Assembly (NCBI RefSeq): GCF_028372415.1
Contig: NC_092872.1
Span: forward strand, 547,768,205-547,832,204
Length of the DNA: 64,000 nt
Source: Notamacropus eugenii
Taxonomy: Eukaryota > Chordata > Mammalia > Diprotodontia > Macropodidae
Direction of reading: 5' to 3'
Below, piece after piece: positions 31,276 to 41,462 of this stretch; positions within the stretch are counted from its first letter, which is position 1; each line of letters begins with the position of its first letter. The notes below the pieces were generated by a model. That model did not search any database. It worked only from the letters and a program-made list of their open reading frames with translations, and was not told the origin of the DNA. The position numbers and the translations under genes were made by a program.

Positions 31276-31981
31276 TTTTTTTTTAAAAAAATTCTTTTTA
31301 AATTTGTTTTTAGTTTTAAAAATTCACTTTTATAAGATTTTGAGTTCCAAATTTTTTCCACCTCCCTCTTTTCTCCCCTCCCCAAGATGGCATGCAATCT
31401 GATATAGGCTATACATGTACAATTATATTAAACATATTTCCACATTAGTCATCTCCTGATGGAAGAGTCAGAACAAAAGGAAAAGACCATGATAAAGAGG
31501 AAGCAAAAAGAAGGAAAAGAAAAGAAAGAGAAAAGTTTGTTTTGATCTGCACTCAGCCTACATAGCTTTTTCTCTGGATGTGGTTAGCATTTTCCATCAT
31601 GAGTCTTTTGTAATTGTCTTAGAGCATTGTATTGCTGAGAAAAGCTAAGTCTATCAAAGTTGCTCCTCACATAATGTTGCTGTTACTATGTTCTTCTGAT
31701 TTTGCTCACTTCAATTAACATCAGTTTATGTAAGTTTTTCCAGGTTTTTCTGAAATCTGCCTGCTCATCATTTCTTATAGAACAATAGTATTCTATTATA
31801 TTCATATACCACAACTTGTTCAGCCATTCCTCAATTGATGGGTGTCCCCTCAATTTTCAATTTGTGACCACCACAAAAAGAGCTGCTATAAATATTTTTG
31901 TACATGCAAGTCCTTTTCCCTTTTTTATGATCTCTTTGGAATACAGACCTAGTAGTGCTATTGCTGGATTAAAGGATATTT
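31276..31981 (-). mobile_element. Second nested L1 3' end in host L1
   Basis: Begins with a T-rich edge, then 'aagatggcatgcaatctgat', 'ctctggatgtggttagcatt', 'tcaattgatgggtgtcccct' and ends 'gctattgctggattaaagga'. TGCTT flanks it at 31271-31275 and 31982-31986. The host L1 resumes with 'ctgtttaatgggtgaattca'. Confidence 0.88.
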
Positions 31982-32112
31982 TGCTTCTGTTTAATGGGTG
32001 AATTCATCCCATTCATATTTATAGCTGTAATAACTCATGTGCTATTTTCTTCTTGGTTATCCCCCTCTGTCCTGCTCCCTCCTCACAAGTATTTTACTTC
32101 AGATCCCTGCCA
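31982..32112 (-). repeat. Host L1, last portion before junction
   Basis: 'gggtgaattcatcccattca' and 'gtcctgctccctcctcacaa' are host L1 antisense sequence upstream of or at the ORF2 N-terminus. L1 identity stops near 32112, where non-L1 coding-like sequence begins. Confidence 0.7.
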
Positions 32113-32697
32113 CTGAGGCAGTAAGACCCAACAATAGGTATAGTTCTTGAAGATGTTGTTCAGGGCATCAATCTGTGGGAGAAGCAATGAACTAGCAGTG
32201 TCTCCCACAAGTGCTTCATAGAGGAATGAGCAACAGATGCAGGCAAGATGAACCATACTGTGTCATTTGGACCTAAAGTCACAACATAGATGAAGTGAAC
32301 TGGGAAGTGGGACAGCAGGTAAGTGAGGTGAGAGCCAACATATTCTGTCTGGAACACTGATGCCCAGATGATCTGGGCTCCCAGTTTCCTGAAGTGGAGA
32401 ATGACTCTTGTCCCAACACATAGTCTCTGCAGAACATCTTCATGCTTCAAGGACTTGTTCTTGGGATCCAGCTGAAAAGGCTGTGGGGCAACATACCAAC
32501 AGAGATGTGATAGTGTGAAGAGGTTCATATTCTCAGCAACAATGGCAATGGGCTTCACCTTATCCAGGAAACGCAACTTCTCCTGTGTCTTGGCATACAA
32601 GATCTCTACCTCATAGTGATTCATGACTCTTTGTCACTCGTAGGATGCTGTCTCCACTTGCTGTGGCCTCTTTGCTCATGACCTCAAATGTCTTTCT
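32113..32697 (-). pseudogene. Processed-pseudogene-like ORF of unknown host gene
   Basis: The minus strand carries a 154-codon frame (32160-32624). A preceding short frame starts M-S-K-E-A-T-A-S-G-D (start codon about 32680) and joins it only through a frameshift near 32624. A further frameshift near 32165 would add D-A-L-N-N-I-F-K-N-Y before the L1 junction. The composition (K-V-K-P-I-A-I-V-A-E-N, then D-P-K-N-K-S-L-K-H-E-D-V-L) looks like real intron-less protein sequence rather than chance, but I do not recognise the parent gene. No signal peptide or clear membrane segment is visible. The opposite-strand translation is also fairly open, so strand is not certain. No poly-A separates it from the L1. 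Confidence 0.45.
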
Positions 32698-34055
32698 TAA
32701 TGAGGCCTTCTCTTATCTCCCTCTGTTCTTATTGCCAGGACTTGGATCTCTCACTGTGCTTTTTTTGTACCTCTCTTATGTACTTGTTTGAATTTGTATT
32801 AAATGTGTTTGGGTACATGCCTGTCATCTAAGGATCAACCTAATGAAGCACAGAAAGGCTCATCCTGTGTGGACTGGCCCTCAGGGGATGAAGTTTTGGC
32901 CACAATAATTTATGAAAACCATATAGTAAGGTATGGAGAGGTTGCCATATCCATCGGAAGAGGGAAAACAGACAGATAAAAATCAGATATACTTGAATTA
33001 TCAACAAGGGCAAATCTCTAGGCAATATTTTTTAAAAGTTGGAATAGTATTATGGCTGATTTCCATGCCTCTGGAGCCAGGGACAATTAAATAAAAAATT
33101 GGCTTAGTGATATTTAAGATGGGATTCCTTAGAAAAGTCAGAAAAGAGATATATGTGTTCTTCCTGCTGTGGGCACAGTGAGCTGGTGTGCCAAGGACAG
33201 AGAGTCCCCCAACTCTGAGAGGCCCCCTCAGCAAAAAGGATCTATCCTTGGAGCATGTCAAGGCTAGAGGCTGGAAACAAGCCAATCTATGGGATATTTT
33301 TAAAAGGAACTAACTCTTCATATAACATTTTACTCTTCAGTCTTAAATCTTGGGACCTACTCAACAGAAACATCATCTGCAGAACACAAAGCATCCAAAG
33401 CATGAATTGATGAATCCCCTGAAGCAAGGCAAGACAATGTGCCAAAAAGTGGATGAAGTAGACTAAATGAATGCTCTGCAGATGGATGGTCATTTATGGG
33501 AAAGACCCATGCTCCCCAAATACCTGCAGCCCAAAGGGCCATTGAAAGCCAGGAATCAGCCATGTTTTAATTATCCTTCCTGAACATTAAAAGCTATGCT
33601 GGGGGGAAAAAAAAGGAGGAGATTTTTATTCTTTCAGATACAAATATGATTTCTTAAAATGTTGATGGGGCTGTTAGTATTAGTAAGATAGACAACAGTA
33701 CTTCACTATGTTTTATCCAAACGCTGCAAATACTCATAAAAGGTTAAAGAGAAAATATCTCATGCGCTATACATGATGCTATTATTTTGTGAAGCTGTCA
33801 GCTTCAAAAACATTTTTTTCCCTGCACCATTAACTAGTGATATGATATAGGATAAGTGTTTCTCCATCTTTGGCTTCCATTTTTCCAACAACAAAACAAA
33901 GCAACTGGATAAAGATCTTTGCCATCTCTAACACTCTTTGTTCTATGATCTTTCTATGGGAAACTACTGATGGCATTTCCATTTAAGTGAACATGTGTGG
34001 CTGAAAAGATGTTGTATGAGCTGAAGGGGTCTGTCTGATACCCTCAGCTTTTTGG
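32698..34055. other. Unclassified stretch with short frames
   Basis: Minus-strand frames of 61-94 codons (33001-33285, 33287-33493, 33357-33563) have no recognisable domain and are broken. No repeat family was recognised; 33600-33620 is A-rich. This is the longest stretch here without an assignable repeat. Confidence 0.35.
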
Positions 34056-34164
34056 CTATGGCCCCTTTTTGTAGGCCTGGGGCTCTCTGGGACTGGGTTT
34101 CCTGCCCTCAGTGACTGCCCAGGGTTGTATGCTGGTGACTCTTAACAAGAACATATCTCTCAAA

Positions 34165-34285
34165 GACTCATATATGTGTGTGTACATACATGTATATGTG
34201 TATGTATACATATACACATATATACACACAATCACACATACATATATATGTATGTGCACACACACACACATGCTTGTGTGCACTT
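34165..34285. repeat. TG/TA/CA microsatellite
   Basis: Alternating TATATGTG, TATACACA and CACACACA runs. Frames with repeated H-T-Y-I-C in this region are artefacts of it. Confidence 0.93.
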
Positions 34286-34495
34286 GTACATCTTATATTC
34301 CTGCCTACAGACTGGTGATTGGCCAGAGAGAAAAAAGGGAAACACTAAAAAGGCCTGAGAGCACCATGACTTCTCTCAAGTTCTGTCTGGTTCTGCTTTT
34401 GCTTCTTGTCTTCTCCTCATATCTTCCTTCTCCCCACCCCCAAAGCTCTCTCTGCAACACAGTGACATGTGGACCAAGCTGAGTTTGCTAGCTGT
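34286..34495. other. Unclassified stretch
   Basis: Short frame ends only; nothing was recognised. Confidence 0.35.
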
Positions 34496-35372
34496 GAACC
34501 CGCAGCTTCTCTGAATTCTCACGTCCATTCCTTTCTCTCCACTTACATAGCTACCACTCTAGTTTAGGACTTTATTACCTCTCTCCTGGACTGTACTAGC
34601 TTCTCCTGGAAGCACTAGCATCCTAATTGGCTAATTGCTTCATGTCTCTCCCCTCTCCAATCCACTCTCCACACAGATGCCAAAGTTCTACCTTAGAAAC
34701 ATCTCTCTTATACAACCTTTCTGCACCCTCACCCCATGACACTGCCACCACTCTACTTCTGGCCTTTCTCACTTCTTTTCTGGACTACTTCAATAGCCTT
34801 CTGCTTGGTCATCCTGTCTTAAGTCTCTCTCTACTCCAATCTATTCTCCAGTGAACTGCAAAAGTGATTTTCCTAAAGCACTGATTTTACCACATGTATT
34901 CGCCTGCTTGATAAACTCCAGTGGCTCCCTATTACCTTGAGGAGTAAATATAAACTATTTGATTTTTAAGTCAAATTTTTAAATACATCACAGTCTTAAC
35001 CCAATCAATATTTTCAGCTATTCCACTTCATATATACTATGGTCCAGCTGATTTGACCTTCTTGCTGTTCCTCTGTCTCCCATCACTGTGATGTGTCCCA
35101 TTTTTGGAATGCACTTCCTTCTCACTCTTACTTCTTGGAATTCCTTGTTTATTTTAAGGGAAAGGAACAATCTTTTCAAATACCACTTTCTACATGAAGC
35201 CTACCCCAATACATCCAGTTTCAAGTATTACCCACCTCTATCACCTTGTATTTGCTTTGTGTTTGTTCTCTCACCTCATTGTACGTAAGCTCCTTAAATG
35301 CAGGCATTTCTGTCTTTATGTTCCCATCACTTGGTGCATAGTAGTTATTTAATAAATAACTGATTGGTTTAA
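34496..35372 (+). pseudogene. L2 LINE, RT C-terminal part and 3' end, sense
   Basis: 'acttcaatagccttctgctt' (34788) is the decayed 'L-D-Y-C-N-S-L-L' block, followed by 'aagtgattttcctaaagcac', 'ataaactccagtggctccct', 'cttgctgttcctctgtctcc', 'ctacatgaagcctaccccaa' and the terminal 'agttatttaataaataactg'. 34500-34690 repeats part of the 'ctctcctggactgtactagc' block, so two L2 pieces may be joined. The ORF is broken throughout. Confidence 0.92.
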
Positions 35373-35559
35373 TTAAAGCTATACAAAAAATGAAATGGGT
35401 TCTTTTCCACTAGATATATTTGAGTGAAGGCTCGATGACAATTTGTTGTGGTTGTTAACAGAAAATGGGATCCTTTGTTAAAAACGAATTGAACGCGGTG
35501 ATCTTTGAGGTCCCTTTCAGTTTCGAGATTCTGTGATTTTGAAACACTATGCATGCACA

Positions 35560-35745
35560 AGGTTCCACAGAATATAGAGCTGGAAGGGGTCTTAGAGATA
35601 ATTTAATCTATCTTCCCTTCATTTTATAGATGGAGAAACTGAGACCCACAAAGGTTAAGGGACTTAACTCTCCTAAAATCACTCAGGTCATAAATATTAG
35701 AGCTAGGACTCAAACTCAGCTTCTCTGGCTGCAGATCCAGTGCTT
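35560..35745 (-). repeat. MIR-type SINE, antisense
   Basis: 'cacagaatatagagctggaa', 'cattttatagatggagaaac' and 'aggactcaaactcagcttct' are in order. Confidence 0.85.
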
Positions 35746-35749
35746 TGGA

Positions 35750-35915
35750 CTTATATACATGCATTATTTTATTTGATCCTCATAACATCTACAGAGTAGG
35801 TAGGGTATATATGATCTCTATTTTATAGATGAGGAACTCGTCTAAGGCCACACACCTAGTAATGGAAAGAGCCAGAATTGGAACCCAAATCTTCCGATTT
35901 TTAATGCAAGGCTAT
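35750..35915 (-). repeat. MIR-type SINE fragment, antisense
   Basis: 'ttatttgatcctcataacat', 'ttttatagatgaggaactcg' and 'tggaacccaaatcttccgat' are in order. It lies directly after another antisense SINE. Confidence 0.8.
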
Positions 35916-36480
35916 CTCATTCCCACTTTATCATTCATGATGTGTGTGGGCAATTGAAGTAATAACCCAAGAGCATAGCTTCCCATATTGCTTGAATAAA
36001 CACTTATCTGCTTTGATTGTTTCTAGGATTCTTTCTGAATGAATAAATGCTACAGTTAATAAATCTTATTAAATCCTTATTCTCTTTAGGGAGTAGCCCT
36101 TCTTTCATAGTGTAACTTTTCCAAGCCACTTGATCCCTTGACATGTGTCTTCCCTGAGTTCCACTGTCTAGGCTGCTCCAATAAACAATAGGTGATAATC
36201 ATAAGCAAATGAAACTCTTGGAAAGGATGGGCCTTGTGAGTTGGAACTCACGCCATGAAAAGACATTGAAGTGGATCCAGCTTTCTTGAAATGGTGGCTC
36301 ACTCTACTCAAATATTAAGTCACAAAACAGAACCCTGGGCCTACCCAGTGAATGCTGGCTTCATGTTTCCATTTTACACTTCCTTCTGGTTTGCAAATGT
36401 AACGCATTAGTCCATCCGACCTCACAGGCAGAATCCCGGGAGATCTTGATAGAAGGTCAAAGCCAGAAGGTGCTTTTGAT
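35916..36480. other. Unclassified stretch
   Basis: No repeat or gene was recognised. Confidence 0.35.
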
Positions 36481-36484
36481 GTCT

Positions 36485-36590
36485 GCTTTTACAGCTCCTT
36501 CCTTTGACAGATGAGGAAACTGAAACCCAGAGGAGGGATTTGTAACCCTAGAAATATAGAGTGCTGGAGCTGGAAATGACTTTATCATTC
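36485..36590 (-). repeat. MIR-type SINE fragment, antisense
   Basis: 'ttgacagatgaggaaactga' and 'gtgctggagctggaaatgac' are present in a scrambled, short form. Confidence 0.55.
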
Positions 36591-36770
36591 AAAGCAATAT
36601 GACATAATAAAATGAGCACTGACTTTGAAGTCTCAAGTCCTCGGTTCAAAATTCCTGACTTTAATGAATCCTGGCTCTCCTAATGTGTTCCCTCTCCTCC
36701 AAAAGACTGTGAGTGGGCTATGATCTCTTTCTAAAGTCCTCTTCAGTTCTAGAACCCTCTTATCCTGTCA
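36591..36770 (+). repeat. MIR-type SINE fragment, sense
   Basis: 'ataaaatgagcactgacttt', 'agtcctcggttcaaaattcc' and 'tctttctaaagtcctcttca' fit the sense order. Confidence 0.6.
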
Positions 36771-36992
36771 ATAAACAAATATTAAGTCAAATTCCCTCAT
36801 CTATAGAAGACTAAACATTGGCTCTGAGAAGAAAAATGTCACCATGGAACAATAGCATTGACATGTCAATGGAATTTGAAAGTTTATGAAGCACTTTACT
36901 CACAATGCCAAAAAACTTATAGGGTTAGTAGTGCAGGCATTATTATAATTGCTTTTTGTTGTTGTTTGGTATCTATGATTTCATTTTTCTTT

Positions 36993-37228
36993 TTGTTGTT
37001 CAATTGTGTCCAACTCTTAGTGATCCCATTTGGGATTTTCTTGGCAAAGATACTGGAGTGGTTTGCCATGTCCTTCTCCAGCTCATTTTACAGATGAAGC
37101 CACTAAGGCAAATAGGATTAAGTGACTTACCCAGGGTCACATAGCTAGAGAGTGTCTGAGGCTAGATTTGAATTCAGGTCTTCCTGACTCCATGCCCAGT
37201 GCTCCATTGGCTGCACCACCTAGCAGAG
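36993..37228 (-). repeat. Marsupial composite SINE, antisense, full length
   Basis: The complete form in antisense: 'ttgttgttcaattgtgtcca', 'gatcccatttgggattttct', 'agatactggagtggtttgcc', 'ctccagctcattttacagat', CORE 'acccagggtcacatagctag', head 'tgcaccacctagcag'. It is the best-preserved copy here. The plus frames at 36858-37144 are shadows. Confidence 0.95.
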
Positions 37229-37410
37229 AAAAATTCAGTCACTTTCCCATAGTCATATAAGCCTGTAAGTACCAGAGGCAGTATTGAAACCCAAATCTTC
37301 CTGGCTCCAACCTAGCTCTCTATTCACTAGGTCATATTGATTCTCCCACTTTACTGATGGGGAAACTGAGACTCACATGACCCAGATTGCTAGTAAATAC
37401 CAGGATTCCT
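37229..37410 (-). repeat. MIR-type SINE, antisense
   Basis: 'cactttcccatagtcatata', 'attgaaacccaaatcttcct' and 'actgatggggaaactgagac' occur in order, possibly two short pieces. Confidence 0.75.
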
Positions 37411-38045
37411 GTCAAGTGTTCTCATTTGGAATACAATGACCCTTCCATCCTGCACTGCTTCTGTGAATATTGCTTTACACCTCCTGAAAAGGAAATCACC
37501 CCATACTATATTCTTTTAGTGGATAGGCAGATTGTGTACAGGGGTGCTATAGAACTCTTGGCCTAAGATTAACTGTCCTGATTGGTGAGACAGCCCTACT
37601 TTAACCTTTGATCATTTTCCAACCTGACACCTCTTTAACCCTTTCTACCTCTTGGAACCATAATGAAATCAACATTATCATTGTTTCTGGAAATGGAAAA
37701 GATGTCCATCACTTAGTTGCCTCTATTTTCCATCGACAGCTCCTCTTGGTTTTTGATTCCATGGGATCATCATGTCTACCCTAGGATAAAAATGATCAAC
37801 TGACACCTTGCCATGCATATTGACTCAGCTTTTACTACTCAATACCTTCTCTACTCCCTCCATTGCCTCTCCTCTCTGATTGGAGGGCTAGAGAGTAGAG
37901 TATTAAACTCTTTCCAAAACCTTCCTTTTGTAGAGGACTCAGAACTTTGCAGTAACTCTCCTTTTTCCATAAGTGACTCTGCTCAGTTTTGACTTTGTAG
38001 GAATATCATGTTCTCATATTGGCAAGTCCCTTGGTGCCTCCCTTA
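37411..38045. other. Unclassified stretch
   Basis: Pyrimidine-rich in part and perhaps diverged L2, but no block was distinctive enough to claim. Confidence 0.35.
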
Positions 38046-38195
38046 CCCACTCTCAACTTTCTTTTATATTGTCTTCTCCCACTAAATTGAAAGCTCCTTG
38101 AGGCCAGGGACTGTTCTTATTATTATTTGTGTACCCCCCCCCTCCGCCCCCACAGCACGCATTTCAATGGTTATTGAATTGAATTGAACACTCAC
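38046..38195 (+). repeat. L2 3' end, sense, with C-run
   Basis: 'attgaaagctccttgaggcc' and 'agggactgttcttattatta' are the L2 3' UTR. A C-run (38135-38144) interrupts it. Confidence 0.8.
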
Positions 38196-38254
38196 TATCA
38201 ATTGGTTGCCCTGTTGTTACAACCACTATTGCTGATACTTCCCAGAGCAAAACA

Positions 38255-38400
38255 AGGGCCACTACTCTCTTATATGTGTTGTTTTCACCTGTTAGAATAT
38301 AGGTTTCTTAAGGACAAGTATTATCTTTTATATTAATAATCTCATCCTCTTTTTTGTTTTACTTTATTTTCTGTTTCCATCTACCTTAATGAATAGACAC
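38255..38400 (+). repeat. L2-like 3' UTR fragment, sense
   Basis: 'atataggtttcttaaggaca' followed by 'gtattatctttt' resembles the L2 3' UTR, but the match is weak. Confidence 0.5.
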
Positions 38401-38611
38401 TGCCTGGGAATATGTCTATGGAATATCTGTTTATAAAAACTACAGACTTGTGACTAAAATGGGAATTTGGACTTCAAAGAGGTAAGAGGTTTTCTAGCTT
38501 CAGGATAGACAGTGACACTAAAAGTCCATTGTCAGGTAATATGGATTAAGTATCGCTCAGTGGATGACGGAGAACTGGGTACTGCAAGTTTGGAATGAAA
38601 TCAACAAATGT

Positions 38612-38850
38612 TTCAGCTGTTGTTCCTTCTTCACTCTTGAAGAGGACCAATGACATCATAGGGTGATGTCTTGAATTGGATTTAAGGGAGGCAGAGTTGC
38701 ACAAAGTCATCAGCCTCACTCTCTCTTCCAGTCATCGAAGTCCAGTGGCAAGACAAAAGTCAGGATGACTGGTGTTGGCTTCAGATGCAGTGGATAGACT
38801 TTGGCACCTTTGATGTCTGACCAAGCTCTAAGCACTTCACAGTGTTTGCT
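38612..38850 (-). mobile_element. Short LINE-derived SINE, antisense, near full length
   Basis: The tail at the left ('tcttgaagaggaccaatgac') is the complement of the zinc-finger LINE 3' terminus. Then comes the body 'ggatttaagggaggcagagt', 'cagcctcactctctcttcca', 'aagtccagtggcaagacaaa' and 'gatgcagtggatagactttg'. The body runs parallel to 45838-45990, the 5' UTR of LINE copy 2. Confidence 0.9.
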
Positions 38851-38894
38851 TCATTCACCTTCATGATCATTGGAAAAAATTATTCTCATTGGCC

Positions 38895-39092
38895 CATTCC
38901 ACCAGTGGATGTTCAGAGCCAGAAGTAGAGGAGACCTCGGAAGCTTTCTAGTCCAAATCTTTTACAGATGTAGAAACTGAGGCGTATGGAGGTAAAGTGA
39001 CTTGTATCACATAGGTAGTAATCAAAAAAGGCTGGATTTGGATCCAAGTCCTTTGACTTTAGTGTTCTTTCCATTGTATTGAGCTGCCTCCA
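38895..39092 (-). repeat. MIR-type SINE, antisense
   Basis: 'cagatgtagaaactgaggcg', 'gtgacttgtatcacataggt' and 'tggatttggatccaagtcct' occur in order. Confidence 0.82.
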
Positions 39093-39425
39093 AGGTTTTA
39101 CACTTGGAAGATCAGGAGCAAAGAAGGCTTGACAGATAGAGGCCCTGTTCCAGGTACCCTAGAAAACTGTTTCTCAAGACACACTATGACATGAAGAATA
39201 AAATGTTTAAATTTTCTACTGCAGACCATCAGCCTCTAGTAGCTCAGGAGGCAGGAACTGTACCCTATGAGAAGGAATTATTCAAAGATAAAAAAAACAA
39301 GATGCATGGAGAAGGAAGGACTTTATTTAAAATTTTTAATTTAAGAAATCAGAGGAAAAAGAAGGAAAAAAGTTACATGATAACTTTATCATATATTTAA
39401 AAGAAATGGTAAGTCATACATAAAT
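39093..39425. other. Unclassified stretch
   Basis: The frame at 39191-39400 is K-rich with no domain; a chance frame in A-rich DNA is likely. Confidence 0.35.
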
Positions 39426-39429
39426 TGAT

Positions 39430-39545
39430 TTGCAGTTTCTTGTGCAATCATCTTTTTTTTTATTCTACTATGTTAGGGAAATGCTTGTTTTATTTCATAA
39501 ATTAAAAATAAAATAAATACAATTTAAAATTTTTTTTAAAAATTC
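39430..39545 (+). repeat. L1 3' terminal fragment, sense
   Basis: 'gcagtttcttgtgcaatcat' and 'ttagggaaatgcttgtttta' followed by an A-rich tail form the sense version of the terminus seen at 12250-12360. Confidence 0.75.
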
Positions 39546-40078
39546 AGAACCTGCTGGTTTAAATTTTTTGCAGACCAGAAAAAACTTGCTCCAGAATCTC
39601 AGCCCCCTGCCTCTAGTTTTCATCTTTGCCAGGGCCTTTTTCAACTCCTGGAGATCATTCTTCCAATATATTTCCCCATTCCCCTATCCCCAGCCTGGCT
39701 CTCCCAGGCCATACTTCAATGTACTGCTTCCTGCTTTAAGGCAGACCTCATAGTTCCTTACTGAGCTTACCAGTACCTACCATGAGGTTGGACCTTGAAG
39801 AGAGGACCTTGAACAATCTAAACACTTACCTTCTTCAATGGACCTCTCTAACTACTGATACTTTACCTGGATTCATTCTGGAGGGGTTAGCCTACTCTTA
39901 CTCCTTCATATACTACATCCCAGTGATCTGAAATTCCTGGCTGTCAAAGTATAAAACTGATTCTCTATCTCCAATTGCCAATTCTTCTATTTCCATCAAC
40001 TTCAAACCTACTAGTAGTTTGAACTACTGGTATGTCATGCATAGGAAATAGCAAACAGGGCAGGTGGAGTGTGTGAAA
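39546..40078. other. Unclassified stretch
   Basis: No repeat or gene was recognised with confidence. Confidence 0.35.
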
Positions 40079-40079
40079 G

Positions 40080-41096
40080 ATAGTAATATGAAATCAGTTT
40101 AGAAAGCTCAGATGGAAACAGACTGTGAATGGCTTTATGTGTTAGAAAGAGGAATTGACATTTTATCCTAGAGGCAATAGGTAGCCACTGAAACTTCTTG
40201 AGTAGGGAAGTGTCATGGTCAGATCTATGCTAAGATAGTTACCCAATCTGGCAGTTGTGTGAAGGATAGATGGAAGAAAAGTGAGACTGGAGGCAAAGAA
40301 ACCAATAAGGAAGCTATTTCAATAATACAGTGAAGAAAGGATGAGGGCTTAATGGAGGATGCTGACTATGTAAGTGGAGAGAAGGATCTAGATGAAGGAG
40401 ATTTGCAGAGGTAAAAATGAACAGAACTTGGCAAATGACTAGATATAAGGGTTAAGGGAAAGAGAATAGTTGAAGATGATTCTGATATTTTGAATCTGAA
40501 AAGAATGCAACAGAAATAGGAAAATCAGGAAGAGTGGTAGGCTTTGTGGAAAAGAAAATAGCTTCAGTTGGACAGGTTGCTTTTGAGACATCCTTTGGAG
40601 AGTTACAGTCTTCTTGTAGGCAGTTAGGGATGAAGAACTGGAACTCACCAGAGAAATAAAGACTGGTTATGTATATTTGGGAGTCCTTTAAAAAGAGATG
40701 ATAGTTGAACAAATTATAGTTGATGAGAGTGTTACAGAGAAGAAAACAAGGCTCTGGACTGAGCTGTACATTATACCCACAATTAGGAAAAGGATTATAG
40801 ATGATAATTTAACAAAGGAGATAGAGGAAGATTACTCAGGTAGGTAGGAGGAGAATCCAGTGTCATAAAAACCCAGAGCTGAAGAAAGCATACAGGAAAA
40901 GAATAAACCCTGCAGAAAAGACAACCCTGGCATTGGAGTAAGCAATTAAGAGATGGTTTGTAACCTTGGACAGAATGCTTTCAGTTGAATTGTGGGGTAG
41001 AAAGTCAGGTTTAAAGGAGTTGTGAAGAGAATGGGGGTAAGGAAGTATAAATAATGAATGCAGGTAGCTTTCAGTAGGAGTTTGGCTATCAAAGGG
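40080..41096 (-). pseudogene. L2 LINE RT, antisense, decayed
   Basis: The antisense L2 ORF: 'ctgtgaatggctttatgtgt', 'ggtagccactgaaacttctt', 'agaaaccaataaggaagcta' (complement of the L-D-Y-C-N-S-L-L block), 'gaagatgattctgatatttt', and near 40950-41010 the minus-strand peptide S-K-V-T-N-H-L-L-I-A, matching the family's 'skVTNDLLiA' pre-RT block. The order shows the 3' end at left. Frames of 60-96 codons on the minus strand are its remnants. Inactive. Confidence 0.88.
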
Positions 41097-41237
41097 AGAA
41101 ATAAATGAATAAATGAATGAAAAATCATTTATTAAGGATTTATTTTGTGCCAAGCACTATACTAAGTGCTAGGGATACAAACAGAAAAATGTAGAGTTCC
41201 TGCTCTCAAAAAACTCATACTGTAATTAAGGGATATA
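41097..41237 (-). repeat. L2 3' terminus, antisense, adjoining the RT fossil
   Basis: 'cattgattaaggat'-like head 'tcatttattaaggatttatt', then 'gtgccaagcactatactaag' and 'tgctctcaaaaaactcatac'. It is the end of another L2 inserted beside or within the 40080-41096 copy. Confidence 0.85.
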
Positions 41238-41239
41238 CT

Positions 41240-41462
41240 ACACAAAAGAAGGTTCAGCTGCAGGGCTGATTGAAAGATCCTGAAACTCAGTATGCAGAAA
41301 GTGATATACATCTTTGGACATAGCCAAAGTGGAGATTTGATTTTTCTAACTATGCATATTGTTACAAAGGTTTTGTTTTTCTTCTCAATAGTGGTGTGAG
41401 GAGAATAGAGAGATAGAAAACAAACACTTGTTTATTGAAAAAAAGTAATTTTTTAAAAAGTC
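41240..41462 (+). repeat. Old L1 3' end, sense
   Basis: 'tatgcatattgttacaaagg' and an A-rich tail 'gttta ttgaaaaaaagtaat' match the tail type at 3260-3388. Confidence 0.65.

Noticed and set aside
34056..34482. Open frames up to 123 codons rich in H, Y, T, C and I on both strands
   Set aside because: They are translations of the TG/TA/CA microsatellite and its flanks.
41097..41125. Unstable AATG/AATA tetranucleotide repeat
   Set aside because: It is the terminal repeat of an antisense L2 3' end.
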